From NCBI GenBank assembly GCA_031255875.1, contig JAIRRR010000105.1, positions 1 through 6,148 of the forward strand: DNA of 6,148 nucleotides, read 5' to 3'. This stretch comes from Treponema sp. (GTDB lineage: Bacteria; Spirochaetota; Spirochaetia; Treponematales; Breznakiellaceae). Position 1 is the stretch's first letter; each line of letters begins with the position of its first letter. The notes beneath the pieces are model-generated. The model was given only the letters and a program-made list of their open reading frames with translations, had not been told where the DNA came from and did no database searches. A program made the position numbers and the translations under genes. Positions 1-4,751 of the stretch are shown here, one piece after another.

Positions 1-77
1 GCCGCGATAAGCTGCCGATGCTGCGCGTCGATTTGACTATGTCCCGTTTCTAAACTTTGGTCCCATTTGTATTCCAT
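1..77 (-). CDS. Bacteriohemerythrin, N-terminal 25 codons (cut by window edge)
   Basis: Read on the minus strand from the ATG at 77-75, the frame stays open to the window edge. The peptide begins MEYKWDQSLETGH and continues SQIDAQHRQLIA. This is the start of the bacterial hemerythrin fold: a Trp near the N-terminus (W5), the S-L-E-T-G-H segment (8-13) and the I-D-x-Q-H-R-x-L motif (16-23). By family knowledge H20 is the first iron-ligand histidine of helix A. The other ligands (H...HxxxE...HxxxH...HxxxxD) lie outside the window. A Shine-Dalgarno GGAG (minus strand, 86-83) sits 5 nt before the ATG, which supports this start. Hemerythrins bind O2 at a di-iron centre and serve in O2 sensing, storage or delivery. 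The gene is divergent from the pyr locus and not obviously linked to it. Whether it is a stand-alone protein or a domain of a larger one cannot be seen. Confidence 0.8.
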   Translation of the reverse strand, partial: MEYKWDQSLETGHSQIDAQHRQLIA

Positions 78-118
78 AACATCTCCATTTTCAGTATTTA
101 CGATTGTATTTTTACTAT

Positions 119-266
119 AATTGAGGCTGTTCCAAAACTAATTGACTGTGCGCTAACGCACACAGTTTTGGACCAGCCTCTTGCAGTTTCTCAGGCTTTC
201 GCCTTACGAAACTGCGTTTTTTAAAGGTTGCTGTTCCAAAACTGAAGTTTTAGAACAGCCTCAATT
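119..266. repeat. MITE-like palindromic element with 21-bp terminal inverted repeats
   Basis: Positions 119-139 and 246-266 are inverted repeats of each other, matching at 20 of 21 positions (core GAGGCTGTTCCAAAACT). Two further copies of the arm lie inside. 164-180 is an inverted copy of 123-139 with one mismatch, giving a hairpin over 123-180 with an inner stem TGTGCG/CGCACA (147-152/157-162). 230-243 pairs with 246-259 with one mismatch. A third hairpin lies at 183-215. No reading frame of note is present, and the element is clearly richer in A+T than the pyr genes. Size, terminal repeats and lack of coding fit a non-autonomous miniature element or a dispersed palindromic repeat. The related transposase family was not identified and no clear target duplication was seen. 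Confidence 0.7.
183..222 (+). terminator. Terminator-like hairpin inside the MITE-like element
   Basis: GCAGTTTC (183-190) pairs perfectly with GAAACTGC (208-215). An inner AGGC/GCCT stem (193-196/201-204) closes a TTTC loop. A run of six T (217-222) follows one base after the stem. This has the shape of an intrinsic terminator reading rightwards. No gene in the window ends just before it, so it may be part of the repeat itself and may insulate the flanking genes. Confidence 0.4.
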
Positions 267-313
267 TAGACAGAATGTTATTGTCGTCCATACCCATATT
301 CTACTCTATAGTG

Positions 314-319
314 TATAAT
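314..319 (+). promoter_or_regulatory. Consensus -10 box without a recognisable -35
   Basis: A perfect TATAAT lies in an AT-rich stretch about 150 nt before the 74-aa gene. The hexamer 17 nt upstream (291-296) does not resemble TTGACA, and no extended TGn motif precedes the box. If used, transcription would start near 326 and give a leader of about 145 nt. Confidence 0.3.
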
Positions 320-325
320 TATGTC

Positions 326-469
326 AATGATTCTGATTTGAAGGCGCGGGTGAAACCGGAATTCCTGATCCTGCGGAGAGGTCTCCGGCCGGCTTGACTC
401 TCCTCCCCGGTCTGTTTTACGCTGAGTGCGGAGTTTGGGAACTCCCATTATAAACACAAGGAGGCTGTT
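326..469 (+). other. Gene-free leader region with small hairpins
   Basis: No gene is seen here. Two small hairpins can be read: CGGAG (374-378) with CTCCG (383-387) around an AGGT loop, and GGAGTT (430-435) with AACTCC (440-445) around TGGG. GGAGAG (375-380) could instead pair with CTCTCC (398-403), which excludes the first hairpin. These could matter only if transcription starts upstream, near 326. Confidence 0.3.
394..423 (+). promoter_or_regulatory. Candidate sigma-70-type promoter for the 74-aa gene
   Basis: TTGACT (394-399) matches five of six -35 positions. After an 18-nt spacer comes TACGCT (418-423), a weak -10 that keeps only the three most conserved positions (T, A and final T). 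Transcription would begin near 430, about 40 nt before the ATG at 470. It could be the promoter for the 74-aa gene and, through read-through of the terminator at 700-730, for pyrBI. Confidence 0.35.
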
Positions 470-694
470 ATGCCGGAACCTGCGAAGCGCGACCCCAAGG
501 CGCCGAAATTCCTTGAAGTCACCGTTAAAGACAGCGAAGGGAAGACCTGGTCTACTTTTTACGCCCAGGCCAAGGAGTTTTCCACCGGATCTGTGGGCTA
601 TTATGCCTCGGATAAGGCGACCAACCCCGAAAGCGGCGAAAGATACCAGTGCGGCCTGTCTTTTACCCTGATCGGGTCAAAGCCCGGTAAGTGA
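470..694 (+). CDS. Small conserved-looking protein of unknown function (74 aa)
   Basis: A strong Shine-Dalgarno AAGGAGG (458-464) lies 5 nt before the ATG, so translation is likely. The product begins MPEPAKRDPKAPK, a basic, proline-rich and probably disordered head. Residues from about 15 alternate hydrophobic and polar positions in a beta-strand style (LEVTVKDSEGKTW). A Gly/Tyr-rich centre (TGSVGYYASDK) and RYQCGLSFTLIGSKP close the chain. There is no signal peptide, no membrane segment and a single Cys. I do not recognise the family and assign no function. The TGA stop (692-694) lies 5 nt before the stem of an intrinsic terminator, and pyrB begins 64 nt after the stop. Two readings are possible: an independent small gene that happens to end there, or an unusually long leader ORF whose translation affects that terminator. 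The well-formed, protein-like composition favours a real protein. Confidence 0.7.
   Translation: MPEPAKRDPKAPKFLEVTVKDSEGKTWSTFYAQAKEFSTGSVGYYASDKATNPESGERYQCGLSFTLIGSKPGK
671..688 (+). promoter_or_regulatory. Possible pause hairpin / antiterminator segment before pyrB
   Basis: In RNA, AUCGGG (671-676) can pair with CCCGGU (683-688) around a 6-nt loop, with one G-U pair. Six bases later comes a U tract (695-699). GCCCGG (682-687) is also exactly complementary to CCGGGC (716-721), the 3' arm of the downstream terminator. CGGGU (673-677) is complementary to ACCCG (714-718). So the segment could form a pause hairpin or an antiterminator that excludes the terminator. Function is inferred; short GC pairings also arise by chance. 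Confidence 0.35.
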
Positions 695-699
695 TTTTT

Positions 700-730
700 A
701 CCGCCCAGGGCGAACCCGGGCGGTTTTTTT
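700..730 (+). terminator. Strong intrinsic terminator / candidate pyrB attenuator
   Basis: CCGCCC (701-706) pairs with GGGCGG (718-723), and GGG (708-710) with CCC (715-717), around a CGAA tetraloop. A707 is a single bulge, and A700-T724 can extend the stem. Seven T follow (724-730). The pyrB start is only 28 nt downstream, leaving no room for a separate promoter. The hairpin either ends the 74-aa gene while pyrB uses a promoter inside that gene, or it is an attenuator that pyrBI transcription must read through. Confidence 0.85.
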
Positions 731-758
731 ATAGCTCGCGGTATTTTACAGAGGCGCC

Positions 759-1697
759 ATGTTAAAAGGACGGCATTTGGTTGAGCCGGGCGATCTAAGC
801 CTTGGCGAGATGGAAGGGCTTTTCGCGCTTGCCGAAAAAATCGAAACGGAAGAAGATTTCCTTAGGGAATCCTGCCGGGGAAAGCTCCTGGCCGCCCTGT
901 TTTTCGAGCCAAGCACCCGGACCCGCCTGAGTTTCGAGGCCGCCATGATGCGCCTGGGCGGGAACTGCCTTGGCTTCGCGGAGCCCGGTTCCAGCTCGGC
1001 GGCCAAAGGTGAAAGCCTTGCGGACACCGTCAGGATGGCCGCCTCGTACGCGGACGTGATCGTCATGCGGAACCCCAAGGAGGGCGCGGCGCTGCTGGCG
1101 TCGCGGTATTCCGCCGTGCCGGTGATCAACGCCGGGGACGGGGGCCACCACCACCCCACGCAGACGCTGACCGACCTTTTAACCATCAGGCGGCTCCGCC
1201 GTTCCATTGCCGGCCTGAACATCGGTTTCTGCGGGGACCTCAAGTTCGGCCGTACGGTGCACTCGCTGGCAAAGGCGCTCTCCCGGTACCCGGGCATGAG
1301 GATGGCCTTTGTCTCGCCCGAGGAACTGAGGATACCCGATTATATCAGCTCGGGCGTACTTGAGAAGGCCGGCGTTCCCTACACCGAAACCGGGAATCTT
1401 GAAAAAGTGATAGGAGGCCTTGACGTGCTCTATATGACGCGCGTCCAGCGGGAACGGTTCTTCAACGAGGAAGACTACATACGCCTTAAAGACAGCTATA
1501 TCCTCAACGCGGAAAAGATGGCGCTCGCGAAAGACGATCTGATCGTCCTGCACCCCCTGCCCCGTGTGAACGAGATCTCCGTGGAAGTTGACGGCGACCC
1601 GCGGGCGGCTTACTTTAAGCAGGCGAAATACGGGATGTTCGTGCGGATGGCCCTTCTGGCCTCGGTACTGGGCGTGGCCGGACCGGGAGGGGCCTGA
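759..1697 (+). CDS. pyrB: Aspartate carbamoyltransferase catalytic subunit
   Basis: PyrB catalyses carbamoyl phosphate + L-aspartate to N-carbamoyl-L-aspartate, the committed step of pyrimidine synthesis, in the cytosol. The 312-aa product matches the family length (E. coli 311). The carbamoyl-phosphate site is intact: FEPSTRTR (49-56; S52, T53, R54, T55), the mobile SSSAAKGES loop (78-86; S80, K83) donated to the neighbouring subunit, R104 and HPTQTL (132-137). The aspartate domain has R165 (GRTVH), MTRVQ (226-230; R228, Q230) and LHPLPR (264-269). The ATG has a modest Shine-Dalgarno, AGAGG (750-754), 4 nt upstream. The reading frame continues to a TGA that overlaps the pyrI ATG (TGATG), implying translational coupling. 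No promoter is visible in the 28 nt after the upstream terminator. A weak TATTAT at 599-604 inside the 74-aa gene is the only internal candidate I saw. Confidence 0.97.
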   Translation: MLKGRHLVEPGDLSLGEMEGLFALAEKIETEEDFLRESCRGKLLAALFFEPSTRTRLSFEAAMMRLGGNCLGFAEPGSSSAAKGESLADTVRMAASYADVIVMRNPKEGAALLASRYSAVPVINAGDGGHHHPTQTLTDLLTIRRLRRSIAGLNIGFCGDLKFGRTVHSLAKALSRYPGMRMAFVSPEELRIPDYISSGVLEKAGVPYTETGNLEKVIGGLDVLYMTRVQRERFFNEEDYIRLKDSYILNAEKMALAKDDLIVLHPLPRVNEISVEVDGDPRAAYFKQAKYGMFVRMALLASVLGVAGPGGA

Positions 1698-2140
1698 TGC
1701 TAAATATAGACCAGATAAAAAACGGGATCGTCATCGATCATATCAAGGCCGGGCAGGGGATAAAAATTTTTTCCTGGCTCGGGCTTGACAAGGCTTCCTA
1801 CACGGTGGCGTTTGTGCTTAACGCCAGTTCCGGGTGCATGGGCAGAAAGGACCTTATCAAGATAGACAATACCATAGCCATCAACTTTGACATCCTGGGA
1901 CTCATCGATCCGAATATTACCGTTAATATTATCGAAAACGAAGTGATTTCCGAAAAGATAAAGCTCAAGCTCCCCGAACGGGTGGAGAATGTGCTGATCT
2001 GCAAAAATCCCCGGTGCATTACCTCGACGGAGCGCTACGTGCCCCATGTTTTCCGCCTGGACAACAGGGAGCTGGGGACTTACCGCTGCGAATACTGCGA
2101 CGAGCTGAGTACCGGGGATTTTCTCAGGCAGGGCGTGTAA
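1697..2140 (+). CDS. pyrI: Aspartate carbamoyltransferase regulatory subunit
   Basis: PyrI binds CTP, UTP and ATP and links PyrB trimers into the allosteric holoenzyme; it has no catalytic activity of its own. At 147 aa it is close to the E. coli length (153). The N-terminal nucleotide-binding domain shows [12 protein letters not shown] (10-21) and [11 protein letters not shown] (48-58; K51 and K55 lie where the E. coli protein has nucleotide-contacting lysines). LPER (92-95) leads into the zinc domain. The four zinc cysteines are all present as C102-x4-C107-x23-C131-x2-C134. The ATG shares its A with the last base of the pyrB stop, and a GGGAGGGG ribosome-binding site (1685-1692) lies 4 nt upstream. 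The tight coupling to pyrB fits equal synthesis of both subunits. A possible terminator lies about 11 nt after the stop. Confidence 0.96.
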   Translation: MLNIDQIKNGIVIDHIKAGQGIKIFSWLGLDKASYTVAFVLNASSGCMGRKDLIKIDNTIAINFDILGLIDPNITVNIIENEVISEKIKLKLPERVENVLICKNPRCITSTERYVPHVFRLDNRELGTYRCEYCDELSTGDFLRQGV

Positions 2141-2151
2141 GGGCTGCGGCG

Positions 2152-2180
2152 ACGCGGGCGGGCGTTTCCCGGCGTTTTTT
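2152..2180 (+). terminator. Possible intrinsic terminator after pyrI
   Basis: CGCGGG (2153-2158) can pair with CCC-G-GCG (2168-2174) with one bulged G (2171) and a 9-nt loop. A shorter alternative is CGGG (2159-2162) with CCCG (2168-2171). Six T follow (2175-2180). The bulge and the competing folds make it weaker than the hairpin at 700-730. It would separate pyrBI from pyrCFKD. Confidence 0.5.
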
Positions 2181-2202
2181 GCGGCGGGGGGGTAGCGGAA
2201 GA

Positions 2203-2318
2203 CTTGCTCCGGGCCAGAAGGCTTGCTCCAGGCCTGCGGCCGAAGCAAGGCTTTTCGGAGTTTTACGGCAAAGCGCCGGAGCGGTTTGCCGTAAAACTCC
2301 ACATTAATGCGGGGCAAG
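2203..2318. repeat. Branched inverted-repeat element with a perfect 16-bp hairpin
   Basis: GGAGTTTTACGGCAAA (2257-2272) is perfectly complementary to 2285-2300. Inside it CGC/GCG (2274-2276/2281-2283) closes a CGGA loop. Just upstream CTTGCT (2222-2227) pairs with AGCAAG (2244-2249), with GGCC/GGCC (2231-2234/2238-2241) above it. CTTGCTCC (2203-2210) can pair with GGGGCAAG (2311-2318) using one G-T wobble, which would enclose both hairpins in one branched fold. A direct repeat, 2201-2215 versus 2220-2234, matches at 13 of 15. No T tract follows, so this is not a simple terminator. It may be a dispersed palindromic repeat or a structured RNA segment. Confidence 0.6.
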
Positions 2319-2329
2319 GCTGGAGCGCA

Positions 2330-2386
2330 GGGGGGCCGGGCGCCGGCCTGCTATGCGGCGGCCCGCCGCACGGCAACAGGCCCCCC
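2330..2386. repeat. GC-rich nested inverted repeat (cruciform-like)
   Basis: Three nested stems share one centre: GGGGGGCC (2330-2337) with GGCCCCCC (2379-2386), GGCCTG (2345-2350) with CAGGCC (2377-2382), and GCGGCG (2355-2360) with CGCCGC (2364-2369). The first two overlap at their 3' arms, so they are alternatives. There is no T tract on either side. It ends about 14 nt before the pyrC -35 region. Confidence 0.5.
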
Positions 2387-2400
2387 TCTGTATACGGGGC

Positions 2401-2429
2401 GAGACTTTTTCACGCAAAACGGTTATAAT
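2401..2429 (+). promoter_or_regulatory. Promoter for pyrC-pyrF-pyrK-pyrD
   Basis: A perfect TATAAT (2424-2429) lies 17 nt after GAGACT (2401-2406), a weak -35 that keeps the central GAC. The stretch 2407-2440 is AT-rich within GC-rich surroundings. Transcription would start near 2436, giving a leader of about 22 nt that contains the GGGAGG ribosome-binding site (2447-2452). Confidence 0.6.
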
Positions 2430-2457
2430 TACTTAATAAAGACACCGGGAGGTTTCC

Positions 2458-3792
2458 ATGGGACGGATCGTCATTCTGAAAAATTTCCGCATCGTGGACG
2501 AAAACGTAAATATGCTGGGAAGCGTGGTCGCGGAAGACGGGATAATACGGGAAGTATTTCCGGGAACTGCGGAAGTTTCCGGCAGCGGGCTGTCCAACAA
2601 GGAGCTTGAGGACTTTTTTGAATCCGCCCGCTGTATCATAGACGGCGGCGAGGGGAGCGATCGCTGGGGGCTGACTCTGTTCCCCGCCCTGACGGACATG
2701 CACGCCCATTTCCGGGAGCCGGGTTTTCCTGAAAAGGAAAACCTGGAGTCAGCATCGCTGGCTGCGGCGGCCGGGGGCTACGGGACGGTGGTCTGCATGG
2801 CCAACACGAACCCGGTTATCGATACCCCGGAAGCGGCGGCCGCGCTGAAACTCCGCTCCGACGCCCTGGGCCTTATCGACCTTTACCCGGCCATGTCCCT
2901 GACCAAAGGCATGGCGGGAAGGGAGCTTTCCCTTCTTTCCGAGCTGATTCCCGGCGATTCCGGGCAATGGGCCCCGGGGCGGCTTCCCCGGCGCCCCCCG
3001 CTGATCCTTTCGGAGGACGGAAAGGAAGTGGCCAGCGACAGCCTGCTTCTGGCGGCTTTTACCGAGGCGAAACGGCTCGGCCTGCCGGTTTCCTGCCACT
3101 GCGCCCCGGAGGACGAGGGCAGATCCGCCGCGCGGGTTATCGAGATGGGGAAAAAAACGGGCTGCCATGTCCACATTGCCCACGTGTCCGCGAAAAAGAC
3201 GGTGGGCCTGATACGCGCGGCCAAGGCGGCGGCGGGAAACGCCGGGACGGGCTTTGCGCTGACCTGCGAGGCTACCCCCCACCATCTGCTCCTGAACCGG
3301 GAAACGGCGGTTATGATGGGGGCCGAAACCTGGGGCCGGGTGAATCCGCCGCTGAGGACGGAGGAGGACTGCCGGGCCTTGATGGCGGGCCTTCTGGACG
3401 GGACCATCGACGCCATAGCCACGGATCACGCGCCCCACAGCGGCGACGACAAGAAACTGGGGGCGCCGGGCTTTTCCGGGCTTGAGACCGCGTTTTCCGC
3501 GTGCCTTACGGGGCTGGTGCACGAAGGGGGCCTGAGCCTTTCCCGGCTTTTGTCCCTGATGGCGGCCGCCCCGGCACGCCTGCTCGGCCTTGGCGACCGC
3601 GGCCGTATTGCCCCGGGTTACCGGGCGGACTTTTTCATAGCCGACACGGACGCCCGCTGGAAGGTCGATCCCGCGCGCTCCAAATCGAAGGGAAAGAATT
3701 CCCCGTTTAACGGGAAGGAACTGAGGGGCAGGATTACAACGACCATACACCAGGGCCGCGTTGTCTGCGACGCAGTTCGAACGGCAAGGTGA
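2458..3792 (+). CDS. pyrC: Dihydroorotase, class I
   Basis: PyrC is a zinc amidohydrolase that reversibly cyclises carbamoyl aspartate to dihydroorotate. The 444-aa product has the class I pattern: D-M-H-A-H-F-R-E-P-G (80-89; metal ligands H82 and H84), ANTNP (115-119), S-E-D-G (185-188), H214 in S-C-H-C, AHVS (241-244; H242), EATPHH (271-276), RVNPPLR (294-300) and ATDHAPH (321-327; catalytic D323). D187 lies 27 residues before H214, the spacing of the metal-bridging Asp in class I enzymes, so a carboxylated lysine is not expected. The H214-to-H242 distance is only 28; by recall it is 53 in Bacillus and Aquifex enzymes and 24 in the CAD domain, so a loop appears to be missing. The ATG has GGGAGG 5 nt upstream and its own promoter. 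The TGA lies 11 nt before the preferred pyrF start. Confidence 0.95.
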   Translation: MGRIVILKNFRIVDENVNMLGSVVAEDGIIREVFPGTAEVSGSGLSNKELEDFFESARCIIDGGEGSDRWGLTLFPALTDMHAHFREPGFPEKENLESASLAAAAGGYGTVVCMANTNPVIDTPEAAAALKLRSDALGLIDLYPAMSLTKGMAGRELSLLSELIPGDSGQWAPGRLPRRPPLILSEDGKEVASDSLLLAAFTEAKRLGLPVSCHCAPEDEGRSAARVIEMGKKTGCHVHIAHVSAKKTVGLIRAAKAAAGNAGTGFALTCEATPHHLLLNRETAVMMGAETWGRVNPPLRTEEDCRALMAGLLDGTIDAIATDHAPHSGDDKKLGAPGFSGLETAFSACLTGLVHEGGLSLSRLLSLMAAAPARLLGLGDRGRIAPGYRADFFIADTDARWKVDPARSKSKGKNSPFNGKELRGRITTTIHQGRVVCDAVRTAR

Positions 3793-3794
3793 GG
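3788..3794 (+). promoter_or_regulatory. Ribosome-binding site that decides the pyrF start
   Basis: GGTGAGG overlaps the pyrC stop codon and lies 9 nt before the ATG at 3804. The earlier GTG at 3789 falls inside it and has no purine-rich site upstream. The ATG at 3813 has no better site either. Confidence 0.5.
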
Positions 3795-3803
3795 CTGCGG
3801 CGG

Positions 3804-4751
3804 ATGTTCAACATGGACCGGCTTTACGACGCGGTGGAGGCGCGCGGCCATGTATGCGTGGGCCTCGACACTGCGCCGGAATACCTTCCCCCGAAGGAGC
3901 GGCGGGCCGCTTCCGGCGACGCGGCGGCGGTGTTGTTGTTCAACAAGGCGATTGTTGACGCCACGGCCGATGCCGCCGCCTGCTACAAGCTGCAGATTGC
4001 CTGTTATGAAGAAATGGGCCTTGAAGGGCTGCGGGCATATTCCGAAACGCTCAAGTTTATCCGCTCCTGCGGGGCGCTGGCAATTGCCGACATAAAACGG
4101 GGCGACATAGCCGATACTGCGGAACGTTACGCCAGGGCGCACTTTGCCGGGGAATTCGAGGCGGACTTTGTTACCCTTTCCCCTTATATGGGGGCGGATT
4201 CGATCGAGCCCTGGCTTTCCTACGTCCCGGAAAAGGGCAAGGGGGCCTTTGTGCTCGTGCGGACGAGCAACAGGGGCATGAACGACTTTGAAAATCTGAC
4301 CATAGACCAGGGGGATACCGGGCATCGCGGGCATCGCCTCTACGACGTGGTGGGGGAAAGGCTGGCGGGCCTTGCCTCCAAGTACCGGGGCGACAGCGGC
4401 TACCTTGCCTTCGGCGCGGTTGTCGGCGTGAACGGTTCCGGCCCGGCTGCCCGCAAAGAGGCCGCCCGCATCCGGAAAAATTTGGGCGATCTGTTTTTCC
4501 TTGTGCCGGGCTACGGCGCCCAGGGGGGCGCGGCGGAGGACGCGGCGGCCCTGCTTGCCCGGGGGAACGGCGCGGTGGTAAATGCCTCAAGGTCCGTGCT
4601 TAAAGCGTGGATGGGCGCGGCGGGCGGCGGCGCGGAAGACGCGGGGAACGGTTTTGCCGCTGAAGCCGCCCGTAGGGCTGTTGTTGAAATGCGGGACGCC
4701 ATAAGGGCGGCGGCAATGGCGGGCGGCCCCGCTGCCGGGGGCGGCGGCTGA
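3804..4751 (+). CDS. pyrF: Orotidine 5'-phosphate decarboxylase (type 2 subfamily)
   Basis: PyrF decarboxylates OMP to UMP, the last step of the pathway. The catalytic D-x-K-x-x-D is intact as D96-I97-K98-R99-G100-D101. Other family motifs are VGLD (19-22; D22), YKLQ (61-64; K62), TLSPYMG (124-130), VRTSN (152-156), PGYGAQGG (235-242) and NASR (250-253; R253, phosphate gripper). The length of 315 aa and the IADIKRGDI context fit the longer type 2 subfamily (about 270-310 aa) rather than the shorter E. coli type. I chose ATG 3804 for its ribosome-binding site. GTG 3789, which overlaps the pyrC stop as GTGA, would add five residues (320 aa), and ATG 3813 would remove three. The C-terminus is a low-complexity Gly/Ala tail. 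The TGA shares one base with the pyrK ATG. Confidence 0.94.
   Translation: MFNMDRLYDAVEARGHVCVGLDTAPEYLPPKERRAASGDAAAVLLFNKAIVDATADAAACYKLQIACYEEMGLEGLRAYSETLKFIRSCGALAIADIKRGDIADTAERYARAHFAGEFEADFVTLSPYMGADSIEPWLSYVPEKGKGAFVLVRTSNRGMNDFENLTIDQGDTGHRGHRLYDVVGERLAGLASKYRGDSGYLAFGAVVGVNGSGPAARKEAARIRKNLGDLFFLVPGYGAQGGAAEDAAALLARGNGAVVNASRSVLKAWMGAAGGGAEDAGNGFAAEAARRAVVEMRDAIRAAAMAGGPAAGGGG

Larger units (their letters stand above)
2141..2457. other. 317-nt structured gap between pyrI and pyrC
   Basis: I see no credible gene here. The open frames crossing it have no ribosome-binding site and derive from inverted repeats: both strands of the big hairpin translate to an F-Y-G-K...R-F-A-V-K-L-like string, as expected from a palindrome. 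In order the gap holds a possible terminator, two near-identical short direct repeats, two hairpins, a GC-rich cruciform and the pyrC promoter. Confidence 0.7.

Noticed and set aside
449..454. TATAAA as a -10 box just before the 74-aa gene
   Set aside because: Transcription would start inside or at the Shine-Dalgarno AAGGAGG (458-464), leaving no usable leader; no -35 is seen at the right distance.
1700..2317. Minus-strand open frame of 205 codons covering pyrI and the palindromic gap
   Set aside because: It is antisense to pyrI, and its N-terminal part is just a translation of the 16-bp inverted repeat at 2257-2300.
2204..2428. Plus-strand open frame of 74 codons in the pyrI-pyrC gap
   Set aside because: No ribosome-binding site; it consists of hairpin sequence and runs through the pyrC promoter.
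2441..2454. PyrR-site-like match at the pyrC ribosome-binding site (similar at 453-466)
   Set aside because: Most of the match is the GAGG of the Shine-Dalgarno itself, and the CC/GG stem of a true PyrR site is broken.
2749..3750. Minus-strand open frame of 333 codons antisense to pyrC
   Set aside because: Same reasons: low-complexity Arg/Gly/Pro composition, no motif, fully inside a convincing gene.
3789..3803. GTG start for pyrF that overlaps the pyrC stop
   Set aside because: There is no Shine-Dalgarno before it, whereas ATG 3804 has GGTGAGG at 9 nt. It remains possible through coupling and changes only five residues.
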